64,000 bases of DNA from Rhizobium sp. Root483D2. GTDB lineage: Bacteria; Pseudomonadota; Alphaproteobacteria; Rhizobiales; Rhizobiaceae. The stretch is taken from the NCBI RefSeq assembly GCF_001426685.1, contig NZ_LMFB01000039.1, forward strand, positions 62,001-126,000. Direction: 5' to 3'. The translations under genes were made by a program, and so were the position numbers. Shown piece by piece: positions 46,424 through 55,906 of the stretch (positions are counted from its first letter, which is position 1; each line of letters starts with the position of its first letter). The notes under the pieces were generated by a model. It was given only the letters and a program-made list of their open reading frames with translations, had not been told where the DNA came from and searched no databases.

Positions 46424-46500
46424 TCCTTCTGCTCGGTGGACGCGGAACAATAGCTTCGACGACTGGTTGTGCTCACGCCTCCAACCAAAGGAACATGCAT

Positions 46501-46596
46501 ATGTTGATGAGGGTCGACCAGCTGCAGGCTTCCCTGCCAGCTCAAAATCGTGCAGACCCCAACGCAGCCGCCGCCCTTGAAGGGAGTCGCGCGTAG
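46501..46596 (+). pseudogene. N-terminal stub of a manganese catalase
   Basis: AAAGGAAC precedes an ATG that opens a 31-codon frame, MLMRVDQLQASLPAQNRADP followed by NAAAALEGSRA and a stop. The first 25 residues have the form of the N-terminus of dinuclear manganese catalases (M-x-x-R-x-x-x-L-Q-x-x-L-P...DPNAAAA). The remaining roughly 250 residues are absent, so this is a deletion remnant with its start region preserved. Confidence 0.5.
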
Positions 46597-46654
46597 TTCG
46601 TTCGGGTTGCCTCGCACTCGCAGCGAAGTGCGAGGCATGCGCAGGAGCTGTTAC

Positions 46655-46933
46655 TCAGCCGCCGCAAGGGCTTTCAGCAAATGGTTTGCCGTCTATCACG
46701 CCATAGCATGCCTCGACGCCATCCACGTCGATGATCTCCATCCAGTCGCCGCTTCGGTTACTGGTCGTCTTGTTCCTCACACCCTTGGGGGTGAACTTGA
46801 GGATTTGTCCCTTTTCGACACTGGCTTCTCCAGTAGCTCTGGACAAAATCATTGAAATTTCCGCCAAGCGCCCACGGACTTCCTCCGATAGCCTGGCAAG
46901 TCGTTGAATGTCGTCGATGTGTATCTCTGCCAT
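46655..46933 (-). CDS. Hypothetical 92-residue protein
   Basis: GGAG lies 7 bases before the ATG. The N-terminal 40 residues form an acidic amphipathic helix (IDDIQRLARLSEEVRGRLAE), and the rest is a mixed beta-like region with DWMEIIDVDGVEACYGVIDG. The protein is soluble. No family is recognised, though the coding character and start are good. Confidence 0.55.
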   Translation of the reverse strand: MAEIHIDDIQRLARLSEEVRGRLAEISMILSRATGEASVEKGQILKFTPKGVRNKTTSNRSGDWMEIIDVDGVEACYGVIDGKPFAESPCGG

Positions 46934-47309
46934 GTTGTCACTCCGGGCTGGTGGGTTTTACATCCCATAGTTTGGTTTCGGCAGTATTAGATTATTCGAA
47001 TATAAAAGTCTCGGCTAGGGCTTTGCCGACAATACGTCACCCAACATTATTCAGAGTAGAGCTGCCAGGTAGCTCGTTTGGCTCATGACAAAAAGGGAGC
47101 AGGTTTCGCCCACCGGCTCTCTGACCACACCAAACGCTGCGACCAACCAACCCATAATATCAGCAAGAGTTAAATAAAGAATCGGCTAAAATAATGCAAT
47201 CGTTGAGTAATTTTCGCTTGTTAGTAAAAGATTAACCATTGCGGCAACATATTCCGTGCAACTACACCGCCCATGATGGGATCTTCAATCAATTTTAAGA
47301 TGAGCTAAA
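46934..47309. other. AT-rich region upstream of the flagellin gene
   Basis: This is 376 bases with no supported gene. It is notably AT-rich from about 47160 to 47309 and must contain the flagellin promoter. A clear sigma-28-type sequence was not found. Confidence 0.5.
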
Positions 47310-49064
47310 ATGACGAGCATTCTCACGAATGTCGGCGCAATTTCTGCGCTCCAAACACTGCGATCAATCAATGCCAGCATGGCAGCTACTCAGGGTCAAG
47401 TGTCTTCGGGCTTACGAATTGAAAGCGCAGACGACAACGCTGCCTATTGGTCGATCGCAACAACAATGAAGTCGGATAATAAGGCGCTCTCCGCAGTGGC
47501 CGACGCGCTTGGGCTTGGGGCAGCGAAAATCGATGTGGCCTATTCTGGTATGGATGCGGTGATCGACGTCATGTCTGAATTTAAGGCTAAGCTCGTCGCA
47601 GCGAAGGAGCCGGGCGTTGACAAGGCCAAAATTCAGAAGGAGTTGGAGCAACTCAAAGAACAGGTGGTTAGCATCTCCACGTCGGCCAGTTTCGGCGGGC
47701 AAAATTGGCTGAACACCGACATCGCCGAACTCGTTGACCCCACCCTAAACAAGGTATCGTTCGTTTCCTCCTTTGTTCGATCGCGCGGCGGCTCCGTGGC
47801 AGTGGAGACTGCTGACCTCGGCCTCGACGAAATATCACTGTTTAACAAGACGGGCGGTGGCCTTCTGCAGTCAGCGAAGATCACCAAGACGGTCAGCACT
47901 CCGGGTGGCCTGGTATCCAATATTGGCGGCCTTCAGAATGGTGCGGCCTCCGATCTGCCCCACTACGGGCACTCGTGGTTCATTTTCTCTGGCGCCCGCA
48001 GCCTCAGTGCTACGGACCAGATTGCCTTCGACATTTCGGTTGATGCCAACGGCGCCTATACCGCCGGCAGCAGCTATAGTGTGACGATAGACCAGGCACT
48101 GGTGAACGCGGCGCTGGGCAAAAGCGACGGATCGATCACAAACTCCTCCGAAATGTCGATCGCCCTCAAGTCTGCCCTGGCGGCTGCGGGAGCGCCTGCG
48201 GACAGTTCCCGTGACTATCATTACTTGCCAACGTCCAGCGGTAGTAGCCTCGTAGATATTTTCTCAGTCGAGGCACTTTCGCCGGGTCTGGGATCGAGCA
48301 TCTCGATCAGCAATGTAACCTCGACGCTTGCTGGCGGTTATAACTTCGGCATGTCCCAAATCAGCAGCCACAACAACATCACGCCTTCCGCCTACGTACC
48401 ATTCACGGCCGGCTTCCAGTTCCAGATGACCGCCACCTCGCAGTTCTCCTTTGACGTGAATTTCCCAACGGCGGGCACAAGCCAGAGCTACACTGTGACA
48501 AAGGCCGACGTGGATGCCGCCCTCGGCACCAGTGACGGTATCGTGGGCAACTTAACCGATTTCACGACGGTTCTTGGTTCGGTGGTAAGCGACCTGACCT
48601 TCTCTCAGAGCAGTGGTAATCTTTGGATATCGCCTGATCCGTCCGGTCCACATATCGGTCGGCATGCGATCTTCAGCGTATCGAACATGACCGTCACCGA
48701 TATCCTGACCGTAGAAACGACCTCCACCTATGTCACCATAAGTGGGTTCGACTTCCTGTCCATCGACGTTACTGATCCCATTACGGACATCGATGACCTG
48801 ATCTCCGCCGTAGACGTTATGACGGAAGCCGTCGTTTCTGGCGCCTCGGTCCTGGGTGCCTTGCAGTCCCGTATCGATATGCAGTCTAAGTTTTCCGCAG
48901 AGCTTATGGACACAATAGACAAGGGCATCGGCCGGCTGGTCGATGCCGACATGAACGAGGAATCGACCCGACTAAAGGCGCTTGAGACGCAACAGCAGTT
49001 GGGCATTCAGGCTTTGCAGATCGCGAATTCTAACTCCGAGAACGTGATGGCTCTATTCCGGTAA
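47310..49064 (+). CDS. Flagellin with an enlarged, internally repeated central region
   Basis: This is 584 residues, longer than the 300-430 usual for rhizobial flagellins. The N-terminal D0/D1 part (residues 1-140, ALQTLRSINASMAATQGQVS, then SGLRIESADDNAAYWSIATT) and the C-terminal part (about 510-584, LGALQSRIDMQSKFSAELMD, then EESTRLKALETQQQLGIQAL) are well conserved. Between them about 300 residues hold two related units. Each has a beta-type YSVTIDQALVNAALGKSDGS or YTVTKADVDAALGTSDGI block, followed by a TDF/SEM...L segment and ISxxNVT or VSNMTV. No other flagellar gene is in the window, so it is an orphan filament gene that is surface-exposed if assembled. Confidence 0.9.
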   Translation: MTSILTNVGAISALQTLRSINASMAATQGQVSSGLRIESADDNAAYWSIATTMKSDNKALSAVADALGLGAAKIDVAYSGMDAVIDVMSEFKAKLVAAKEPGVDKAKIQKELEQLKEQVVSISTSASFGGQNWLNTDIAELVDPTLNKVSFVSSFVRSRGGSVAVETADLGLDEISLFNKTGGGLLQSAKITKTVSTPGGLVSNIGGLQNGAASDLPHYGHSWFIFSGARSLSATDQIAFDISVDANGAYTAGSSYSVTIDQALVNAALGKSDGSITNSSEMSIALKSALAAAGAPADSSRDYHYLPTSSGSSLVDIFSVEALSPGLGSSISISNVTSTLAGGYNFGMSQISSHNNITPSAYVPFTAGFQFQMTATSQFSFDVNFPTAGTSQSYTVTKADVDAALGTSDGIVGNLTDFTTVLGSVVSDLTFSQSSGNLWISPDPSGPHIGRHAIFSVSNMTVTDILTVETTSTYVTISGFDFLSIDVTDPITDIDDLISAVDVMTEAVVSGASVLGALQSRIDMQSKFSAELMDTIDKGIGRLVDADMNEESTRLKALETQQQLGIQALQIANSNSENVMALFR

Positions 49065-49653
49065 CCAAGGCAAATTTATGATTCATTTTTTCCCGCCTGT
49101 TGCTGGAGATAAAGTGGCATTTTCTCGCGATAAGATTTTCCGCTGAACGCCCCAGCAATTTATCGGTCCACAATCACAGATCGGTGGTGAAACGAACGCG
49201 GAGAGGCGATTCGGGCCCAAGTTGGACATCACTCGTTTTCACGGGTCTTTGAGGTCGTTATTTTCATCGGCTACCAGACCGATCACAGATCGTTTCGTTT
49301 GGAAAAGAATGCCGGGGAGTACGCTGCGGTCAAAATCGAACAGATCTAACTGCGAAAACCAAAGTCACAATGTGATAGTGCAACGACCTGACCGCAGATT
49401 ATTCGACCACCTCGGGATCCCGACAAACTCCGTCCAGGTCAACGACCACTCGTCAATGATACCCTAGTTGTGCATATAGGTGCCATGGTCGTGCACCAAA
49501 GCATCGACCATGGTGAATTCAGGCGGGGCGACCCCGGCCGATGAGGTGCGGCCTGATTTTCTCCAGCGACCGTTTCGATACGATCGGTGCAATGCGCACA
49601 GCGCAAAAGTCGAGATTTTTCGCTGAAAATGATGTGAAAGATCGTGTTTTGCC
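49065..49653. other. Intergenic region with one inverted repeat
   Basis: This is 589 bases downstream of flagellin. No supported gene was found. The only structure noted is the perfect 9-bp inverted repeat at 49483-49513. Confidence 0.5.
49483..49513. repeat. Perfect 9-bp inverted repeat with a 13-base loop
   Basis: CCATGGTCG at 49483-49491 is complementary to CGACCATGG at 49505-49513. It lies 141 bases before the thioesterase start. It could be an operator or a hairpin. No T-run follows on either strand. Confidence 0.5.
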
Positions 49654-50079
49654 ATGCTCTTACCCTATTGCGATCGACACCTATCTGCAGCCGATATCGA
49701 TGATATGGGCCATGTCAACAATACGGTGTACCTTAAATGGGTACAGGACGCCGTGGTACAATACTGGCAACAGGTATCTCCTTCCGCCGTACGAGGCGGG
49801 CTTCTCTGGGTCGCACTCCAGCACGAAATCAAGTATCGGATGCCATTGTTCCTTGGAGACAAGGTCACCGCCACTGGAACACGCGGATCAAGGGCATCCT
49901 TTACGACGATGTTTAAACGCGGTGACGATCTCGCGGCGGAGGTGCACAGTTCATGGTGCTGCGTGGACGCTTCGACGCGGCGACCGCGCCGGATCGCGGA
50001 CGATATCGCCCACGTATTTCTACCGCTGCCATCGTCGCGCCAAGGCGCTGAACGACAGGCAGTGATCAGCCATCGATAA
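49654..50079 (+). CDS. Hotdog-fold acyl-CoA thioesterase (YbgC/FadM type)
   Basis: This is 141 residues. The catalytic motif region AADIDDMGHVNNTVYLKWVQ is near the N-terminus, with Asp in DIDDMGHVNN where the family's catalytic Asp lies. It is followed by the central helix and a beta segment (LQHEIKYRMPLFLGDKV). It hydrolyses acyl-CoA or acyl-ACP thioesters in this family. The C-terminal 20 residues are polar and extra. The gene stands alone. The ATG at 49654 is not preceded by a strong ribosome-binding site, so expression may be low. Confidence 0.85.
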   Translation: MLLPYCDRHLSAADIDDMGHVNNTVYLKWVQDAVVQYWQQVSPSAVRGGLLWVALQHEIKYRMPLFLGDKVTATGTRGSRASFTTMFKRGDDLAAEVHSSWCCVDASTRRPRRIADDIAHVFLPLPSSRQGAERQAVISHR

Positions 50080-50245
50080 TCTGATGGGGCCAACGAGGCA
50101 CTGGCGGATCGTCTTTATGAACTGGTGAGGGGTACTCTCGTTCCGAGCCATCGATCGGCTAGGCGGCCCGGCAGCGTGCCCGTGATCACACCATGAGCAG
50201 ATAGCCGTGCCGAAACAGGGTAGCAGCCCCTTCTTCTGATTGGGA

Positions 50246-51928
50246 TCAAATTGTACACGTGCCGCTGACGAAGGAAGCGACAGAGGCCTCGATCTCATCG
50301 CGCAACATCTCAGCGGCGATCAGGTTTTGATTGAAACCGTCGTCGATTTTTCCGCTGTCGGCATAGTCGACGAAGACGCCGTAGACATAGTCTCGTCTGG
50401 TGACGTGGCCGTTCTCGCAGAAGGGGATGGCGATGTAACCGACGACGCATTTCTTCTCGATCGAATCCGCTCCGCGGCCGCCCTTGTGAACGCTCAGCAT
50501 TTGGGCCCGATAGGCGTTGCCAAAGGATGAAGGTAGTCCTGCAGCGGTAGCAAGTGTGCGGCAGATATCGACGACTTCGTTGAGCGGTTGACCAAGTGCG
50601 TGGGTCTGGAAGGCTTGCCAATGCGTGGCATCGAGATAGCCGTTGCTGCATCTCTCATATAGCTTGCCAAAGTCGACAAGCGTCGATTCATTCCTCGCGC
50701 AGCCGGTTGGTCCATTGTGCCGCGTGTTGCCCATACCGAATTCGGCCGCCGTCGCCGCGACCGCTGCGATTCCGAAGTAGCGCCGGATTGCCTCGGTAGT
50801 CGCATTGCGCGATCGTTGCATCATCGATTCCATCGCTGTCGACAAGGCGCAGGGTATCTGGTCGGCCGCCGCAGTGTTGACTTCGTCGAACGGGCAATCG
50901 GTTCCCTGCGTCGGCAATGAACCGATGCCAGGTGGCACGGGGATGGTTGTGTTGAGGGTGACCACGGCATTGCCGATCGTCTGCTTGTCCTGAACCGCCC
51001 GCATCGCGTGGGCGTAGACGAGCGATTTCATCGCGCTTGCAGGATCGAAGACGGTGGTTTCGTTGAACGCCTGAATGACGTGTCCACCGATACGCCGCAG
51101 ATAGAAACCGTGCCAGCCGCCTGTATGGCTCGCTCCCAGCATGTCGCGAATCTTTGCGTGCTGCGCAGGATTGGTTGTCGCAAATGTCCGGGGATGCATA
51201 ACACAAGCATAGCGCCTGTTCGATCCTTCCAAATAGGTTGTCAGATCGCTGACATAGGTCCCGTTGATGCGTGCGTTAGTAAAGATGTCGTCAATGGACT
51301 GTCCGAAGTACCACCACCAAGCAGGCGGTGATGCCGGCTTCTTGATCGCGATCACATAGCGGTTGCCGTCGTGCGTTGGGTATGAACGGATAAGATCGAG
51401 CTGTCCGTCGGTTTCATTCAGACGCTCGCCGATATCGGCAGCCTTTTGCCCAAAATACCACCATGAACCAGACGTTCCACGCGGCACCATGATCGCTGCA
51501 AAACGGAGACCGGCGCCGGTGTCGTAAGGGGTGATTTCGACCGGCATGGCGTCGTGTTCGCCGAATTTAGCTCCAAGCTCGTCAGCGGTAAGGCCGAAAT
51601 ACCACCAGTAACCCTGCTCCGGACGCTTCTGCATGACCACCGCGAAGCGTACATTGCTTCCTTGTCCATAAGCGCACAGGCTGGTCGGAACAGCCCCGTG
51701 CTCGCCAAGCTTGGCGCCGACCTGATCTCCGGTTAGGCCAAAGTACCACCAGTGGCTGGTATTTCGATTCTTGAGAAGAATGGCCGAAAACCGGAGGATG
51801 TTGCCATCCATAAAGGCCTCGATGTCGCTGATATGTGCGTCATGCTCGGATAGTTTTGCACCGAGTTGATCGGCCGTTAGGCCCGAATACAGCCACCAGC
51901 CGCCTGTGTAGGCTTCCTTCATCGGCAT
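50246..51928 (-). CDS. Polyglycine-hydrolase-like serine hydrolase with five tandem repeats
   Basis: This is 560 residues. Five tandem units of about 48 residues occupy residues 8 to about 252. Each has a WWYFG-type core, then DxxGAKLxEH and a beta segment ending RFA.I (first units GGWWLYSGLTADQLGAKLSE and SHWWYFGLTGDQVGAKLGEH). This is the bacterial tandem repeat seen in fungal polyglycine hydrolases and relatives. The C-terminal part (about 255-560) is a beta-lactamase-like serine hydrolase with a candidate Ser-x-x-Lys motif, SAMK, near residue 297 (FDPASAMKSLVYAHAM). No signal peptide is visible. GGGGGA precedes the ATG. There is no operon partner. The substrate is unknown, and a glycine-rich peptide linker is a guess from the family. 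Confidence 0.8.
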   Translation of the reverse strand: MPMKEAYTGGWWLYSGLTADQLGAKLSEHDAHISDIEAFMDGNILRFSAILLKNRNTSHWWYFGLTGDQVGAKLGEHGAVPTSLCAYGQGSNVRFAVVMQKRPEQGYWWYFGLTADELGAKFGEHDAMPVEITPYDTGAGLRFAAIMVPRGTSGSWWYFGQKAADIGERLNETDGQLDLIRSYPTHDGNRYVIAIKKPASPPAWWWYFGQSIDDIFTNARINGTYVSDLTTYLEGSNRRYACVMHPRTFATTNPAQHAKIRDMLGASHTGGWHGFYLRRIGGHVIQAFNETTVFDPASAMKSLVYAHAMRAVQDKQTIGNAVVTLNTTIPVPPGIGSLPTQGTDCPFDEVNTAAADQIPCALSTAMESMMQRSRNATTEAIRRYFGIAAVAATAAEFGMGNTRHNGPTGCARNESTLVDFGKLYERCSNGYLDATHWQAFQTHALGQPLNEVVDICRTLATAAGLPSSFGNAYRAQMLSVHKGGRGADSIEKKCVVGYIAIPFCENGHVTRRDYVYGVFVDYADSGKIDDGFNQNLIAAEMLRDEIEASVASFVSGTCTI

Positions 51929-52468
51929 GGAATGTCCCCCGCGTTGGACAGACCCCCTGAGAAGAGGGCACGATTTTCACCAAATGCCATATCCAGTGGG
52001 AGAACCGTCGCAGTCTCCGGTGTGGTCGGAGACAAATTGTCTAAGCAGTATGGGGTGTAGAATTGAAAAGTCGCGATCATTCCGCATGTCATATCGGTAG
52101 AGCGCAAACATGGTGTCCAGAAAACCTTGCGTTTCCCCATCGTGTTTCGATCTGGCGCACTGCCGTCACAAACCACACTGACAAAATGAGTGTAGAGTAT
52201 TTTTTCATGACCTTTCGTCACGGCCTTCCGTCGCTCCTTCGCCTCGAAGACTCGGTACCCGCTCTGATTGACCACCAGCGTTACCAGCTTGCGAACCTGA
52301 ACAGCCACGAGCCGCAAATGATGATCAACAACACTGTGGGCTTGGCGAAGGCGGCCGAAGCTTTCGGCGTCCCAACGATCCTGATCACGGTCGGGCACTG
52401 CATGCAGTTTTGCCGCACTCCCGCTGCTGTGACCGGCTGGACCGTCGTATCGTGTGATCCATGATCTA
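51929..52468. other. Region with an isochorismatase-type relic
   Basis: This is 540 bases upstream of the serine hydrolase gene. Apart from the relic at 52236-52395 nothing is recognised. Confidence 0.5.
52236..52395 (+). pseudogene. Fragment of an isochorismatase-family hydrolase
   Basis: The reading RLEDSVPALIDHQRYQLANL and HEPQMMINNTVGLAKAAEAF, followed by GVPTILITV, matches the N-terminal part of YcaC-like isochorismatase-family hydrolases, including the catalytic Asp in LIDHQ. The match stops at about 52395 and the remaining 150 or more residues are missing. Confidence 0.7.
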
Positions 52469-52645
52469 TCAGTCGCGTGGAGGATCCCGCTTTGGAAGGG
52501 AGTTCGCGTGGGCAGCAGCTTCGCCGGAGTAAGGGAAATCATCCCCAAGCTGTCGGTCGCCCTCGTAGACCTTGAAGGCAGGGCCATCGACTTCAATAAT
52601 CTTGTAGCCGTTCACGTATTCGATCTTCGGCGTTTTCCAACCCAT
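52469..52645 (-). CDS. Small hypothetical protein, 58 residues
   Basis: The frame opens at ATG 52645 with GGAG about 11 bases upstream and reads MGWKTPKIEYVNGYKIIEVD followed by a GPAFKVYEG block and a charged tail. The alternating pattern suggests a small beta protein. It was recovered by reading the minus strand between larger features. No family assigned. Confidence 0.5.
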   Translation of the reverse strand: MGWKTPKIEYVNGYKIIEVDGPAFKVYEGDRQLGDDFPYSGEAAAHANSLPKRDPPRD

Positions 52646-52763
52646 GAATCAGCGCTCCTCTTCAGGAGTGCAGGTGGTGTATCACACAGCCGATTATCAG
52701 GTCTTAGTACGAGTCAAATTCCCCACATCGGGCCTGTGGTTCGATTCCGTTCAAGGCGTGTGA

Positions 52764-55700
52764 TTACATCGTGTAGTCCCGAATGAACTCCTGGACCCGT
52801 TTCGTCAGAGCGCCAATGTCGAAGGGCTTGGTGACGACCTGCATTCCGGGATCAAGATGACCATGGCTGAGGACGGCGTTCTCGGCATAGCCGGTCACGA
52901 ACATGACCTTGAGGCCTGGGCGCAACTCCCGCGCGGCGTCGGCCACCTGTCGGCCGTTCATCCCGTTCGGCAATCCGACGTCCGTAATCAGCAGGTCGAT
53001 CCTGGCGTCCGAGCGCAGTATCTTCAATCCTTCGGGACCGTCGCCCGCTTCCATCGTGCGGTATCCCACTTCCTCCAAGGCGTCGGTGACGAGCATACGG
53101 ATCAGGGCCTCGTCGTCGATGACCAATACGGTCTCTCCGCTGTCTGCGTGAAGGTCTCCAGCTTCTGCCTCGACGGCGGCTGGGGCGGCTTCGGCGGTCG
53201 CATGGCGCGGGAGGAACACCGTCACCGTCGTGCCTTGGCCGACCGACGAGTGGATTCTGACGTGTCCACCCGACTGGTTCACGAAACCGTGTATCATGGA
53301 AAGACCCAAACCAGTGCCGAGACCGATCGGCTTTGTGGTGTAAAACGGCTCAAAAGCGCGCTTCACGACCTCCGGTGTCATGCCGACCCCGTTGTCTGAG
53401 ACCGCCAGCGAGACATAGTCTCCCGCAGGCATTTCCCTAAGGCTGCCCGCGGCCCTGTTTATCGTCCGATTGGCCGTCTCGACAGTGATGAGGCCGCCGT
53501 CAGGCATGGCGTCACGTGCGTTGATGCAGAGGTTTAGGAGCACGTTCTCGAGCTGGTTGGGATCGACGAGCGTCGGCCACAGGGCTTCGGTGCCATGCAG
53601 TTCGACCGCTACCTGCGGGCCGACGGTACGGCGGACCATATCCTCCATGCCAGCCACGAGCCTATCCACATCCGTCGGCTTGGGCTCCAGCGTCTGCCGC
53701 CTGGAAAATGCCAGCAGTCGATGTGTCAGCGCGGCCGCGCGCTTGACCGCTCCCTGCGCGCCGCTCATGTAGCGTTCGACTTCGTCGAAACGGCCTTGCT
53801 CGATGCGCCGTTCCATCAGTTCGAGAGAGCCGGAGATGCCCGCCAGCAGGTTGTTGAAGTCATGGGCGAGGCCGCCCGTGAGCTGTCCGACCGCTTCCAT
53901 CTTCTGGCTCTGGCGAAGCGCGTCCTGCGCTTGCTCCAGTTCCGCCTCGCGGGCCTTCACATGGCTAAGGTCGCGACCGATGGCAACAAAGTTGATGCCG
54001 TCTGGCTCCGGCGCGACGGTCCACTCAACATGCTTCCAGCCACCGTCGCTGGTGGCGATGCGGTTTTCGAACCGGGTCGGCAGACGCGTCTCCGCCATAC
54101 GGCCGATAGCCTTGAGAGTCGGCGGCCCGTCGTCAGGGTGCATGAACGTCGCGTAGCCCCTTGTCAGCAACTCACGTTCGCTCCAACCGAGTACCTGCGT
54201 CCAGGCGGGACTGACCGCCGACATCATTCCGCTGTAGTCGGCGCGTGCCAGCAAGTCTTGGGACAGGTTCCACAATCGATCACGCTCTGCGGAGCGGGCC
54301 TCGACCTGTGCTTCCAGTGTCGCGTTGAGTTCACGCAGACGCGCTTCGCTTTCCCGTAATGCATGCACGCCGCGTGCGCGTTCGACGGCGCTCCGGGTGC
54401 GCTCAGCGAATTCCTTGATCAGTGCGAAATCACCGTCGCTCCAGTTGCGTTTGTTACCGTGGTTGACGAAGAACACCGCGACGAGCCGTCCCTGCTCGAG
54501 AACGGGCACGTTGACGAAGGCTCGCGTATTCTTCGCCGCCAAGCCATCGGCAGCGGATCCAGCTGTTCTGGCGTCCGAGCGGGTATCGTTGATGACGGTG
54601 AATTCACCGCGCTTGAGATTGTCAACGAAGGAGCCGTAATCACGAAGCGGCACGATGCCCGTAAGCGAATCCACCCCGGGCGCGGTCCAGTCGCGATCGG
54701 TATGAAGCGTATCGTCATCGGGATCGATAGCCGAATAGCCGACCCGGCTACTGCCGAGGGTTTCCCCGAGAACCTTGGCGGCGGCGTAAGCGATGTCGCC
54801 CGGTTCCTCCAGATCGTGGATGGCCTGCGTCAGATCGGCAAGTGCGGCGCGGCGGATTTCAGCTGACTTGCGGGCGGTGATCTCGAGCGCTGTCCCGGTT
54901 ACCCTCAGACACCGCCCCGAGGCGTCGAACACTCCGCGGCCTTTGGCGGTGATCCATCTCTCAACCCCGTCTTCCTTACCTACCGTTCGATATTCAACGT
55001 CGTATAGGGCTCGCAGTTCAGGGTCGGCGGCGGCGAGGAAAGCCGTCGTGGTGGCTTCCCGATCGGCAGGATGCAGACCGTTGTAGAAGTCGTCCAAGGT
55101 CACCGGAACATCGGCGGAAATCCCGAACATCGCCTTGGTCCTCTCGGGCCAGATCAGCGTGTCCTCGACCAGGTCAACGTCCCAGAGGCCGACATCGGCG
55201 TTGGCGACCGCAAGACGTAGACGTTCTTCGCTGGCTGCCAAAGCGGCCTGCTCTTCGATCAGGCGTCGCTCGACGAGGACACGGGACGTGTTCTCGGGCG
55301 TAATATTGAGGACGGCGGCGATACTCCCGTCCTCGTCCCGTAACGGAGAAAGGGAATAATTGAACCAGGCGGTCTCCGTGCCACCGCCTTCAAGCCGCGC
55401 CATGACGAACGGCGCGTCCTCGAAGTAAACGGTGTCGCCGCCGGAGCGGACGTCGTCGAATTGGGGCTTGAGCTGGTCCCAGATTTCTGCCCAAACGACG
55501 GAGCCAGGTTGCCCCAGCGCCGCAGGATGTTTGGCGGCCAGGATTCGTCGATATGGATCATTGTAGACGAGAGCGAAGTCGGGACCGGACCAGAGGCAGA
55601 TCGGAAAGGGAGAGTCGAACATCGACCGCGCGATCAGCCGGACAGCAGGCGACCATCCCGAGGTCGGCCCCATGGGCGTCTTCGACCAGTCCAATTCTCT

Positions 55701-55799
55701 TGCGAGCGAACGCACTTCGCCGGGACCCGAAAATAGCGAAGCTGCATCAGAGCGCGCTTCGTCCAAGGCGTTCATTCGTTCGTTGATCGTCACGTTCAC
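52764..55799 (-). CDS. Hybrid sensor histidine kinase with PAS, GAF and receiver domains
   Basis: This is a 1,011-residue soluble kinase. In order it has a PAS-like domain (about 30-170, SPFPICLWSGPDFALVYNDP), a second PAS (about 190-315), a GAF domain (about 320-490), a third PAS (about 520-640), and HisKA with the phospho-acceptor His in GGLAHDFNNLLAGISG (near residue 665). HATPase follows (NVLLNLCINARDAMPDGG, GLGTGLGLSMIHGFV), then a C-terminal receiver (about 890-1,010) with DDEAL and the phospho-acceptor Asp in LLITDVGLPNGMNG. No membrane segments are seen. The type is common in Rhizobiales and may respond to light or redox. No cognate regulator is adjacent. Confidence 0.93.
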   Translation of the reverse strand: MNVTINERMNALDEARSDAASLFSGPGEVRSLARELDWSKTPMGPTSGWSPAVRLIARSMFDSPFPICLWSGPDFALVYNDPYRRILAAKHPAALGQPGSVVWAEIWDQLKPQFDDVRSGGDTVYFEDAPFVMARLEGGGTETAWFNYSLSPLRDEDGSIAAVLNITPENTSRVLVERRLIEEQAALAASEERLRLAVANADVGLWDVDLVEDTLIWPERTKAMFGISADVPVTLDDFYNGLHPADREATTTAFLAAADPELRALYDVEYRTVGKEDGVERWITAKGRGVFDASGRCLRVTGTALEITARKSAEIRRAALADLTQAIHDLEEPGDIAYAAAKVLGETLGSSRVGYSAIDPDDDTLHTDRDWTAPGVDSLTGIVPLRDYGSFVDNLKRGEFTVINDTRSDARTAGSAADGLAAKNTRAFVNVPVLEQGRLVAVFFVNHGNKRNWSDGDFALIKEFAERTRSAVERARGVHALRESEARLRELNATLEAQVEARSAERDRLWNLSQDLLARADYSGMMSAVSPAWTQVLGWSERELLTRGYATFMHPDDGPPTLKAIGRMAETRLPTRFENRIATSDGGWKHVEWTVAPEPDGINFVAIGRDLSHVKAREAELEQAQDALRQSQKMEAVGQLTGGLAHDFNNLLAGISGSLELMERRIEQGRFDEVERYMSGAQGAVKRAAALTHRLLAFSRRQTLEPKPTDVDRLVAGMEDMVRRTVGPQVAVELHGTEALWPTLVDPNQLENVLLNLCINARDAMPDGGLITVETANRTINRAAGSLREMPAGDYVSLAVSDNGVGMTPEVVKRAFEPFYTTKPIGLGTGLGLSMIHGFVNQSGGHVRIHSSVGQGTTVTVFLPRHATAEAAPAAVEAEAGDLHADSGETVLVIDDEALIRMLVTDALEEVGYRTMEAGDGPEGLKILRSDARIDLLITDVGLPNGMNGRQVADAARELRPGLKVMFVTGYAENAVLSHGHLDPGMQVVTKPFDIGALTKRVQEFIRDYTM

Positions 55800-55906
55800 T
55801 CCAAATACCGTCCTGTATCAAAGCTATATAGTGGAATCCGCGGTCGTCAGAAAGTAACGAAACAATCGGGAAACCCTCGCGGTGACGATGAGTAGCCGAC
55901 GCATCT

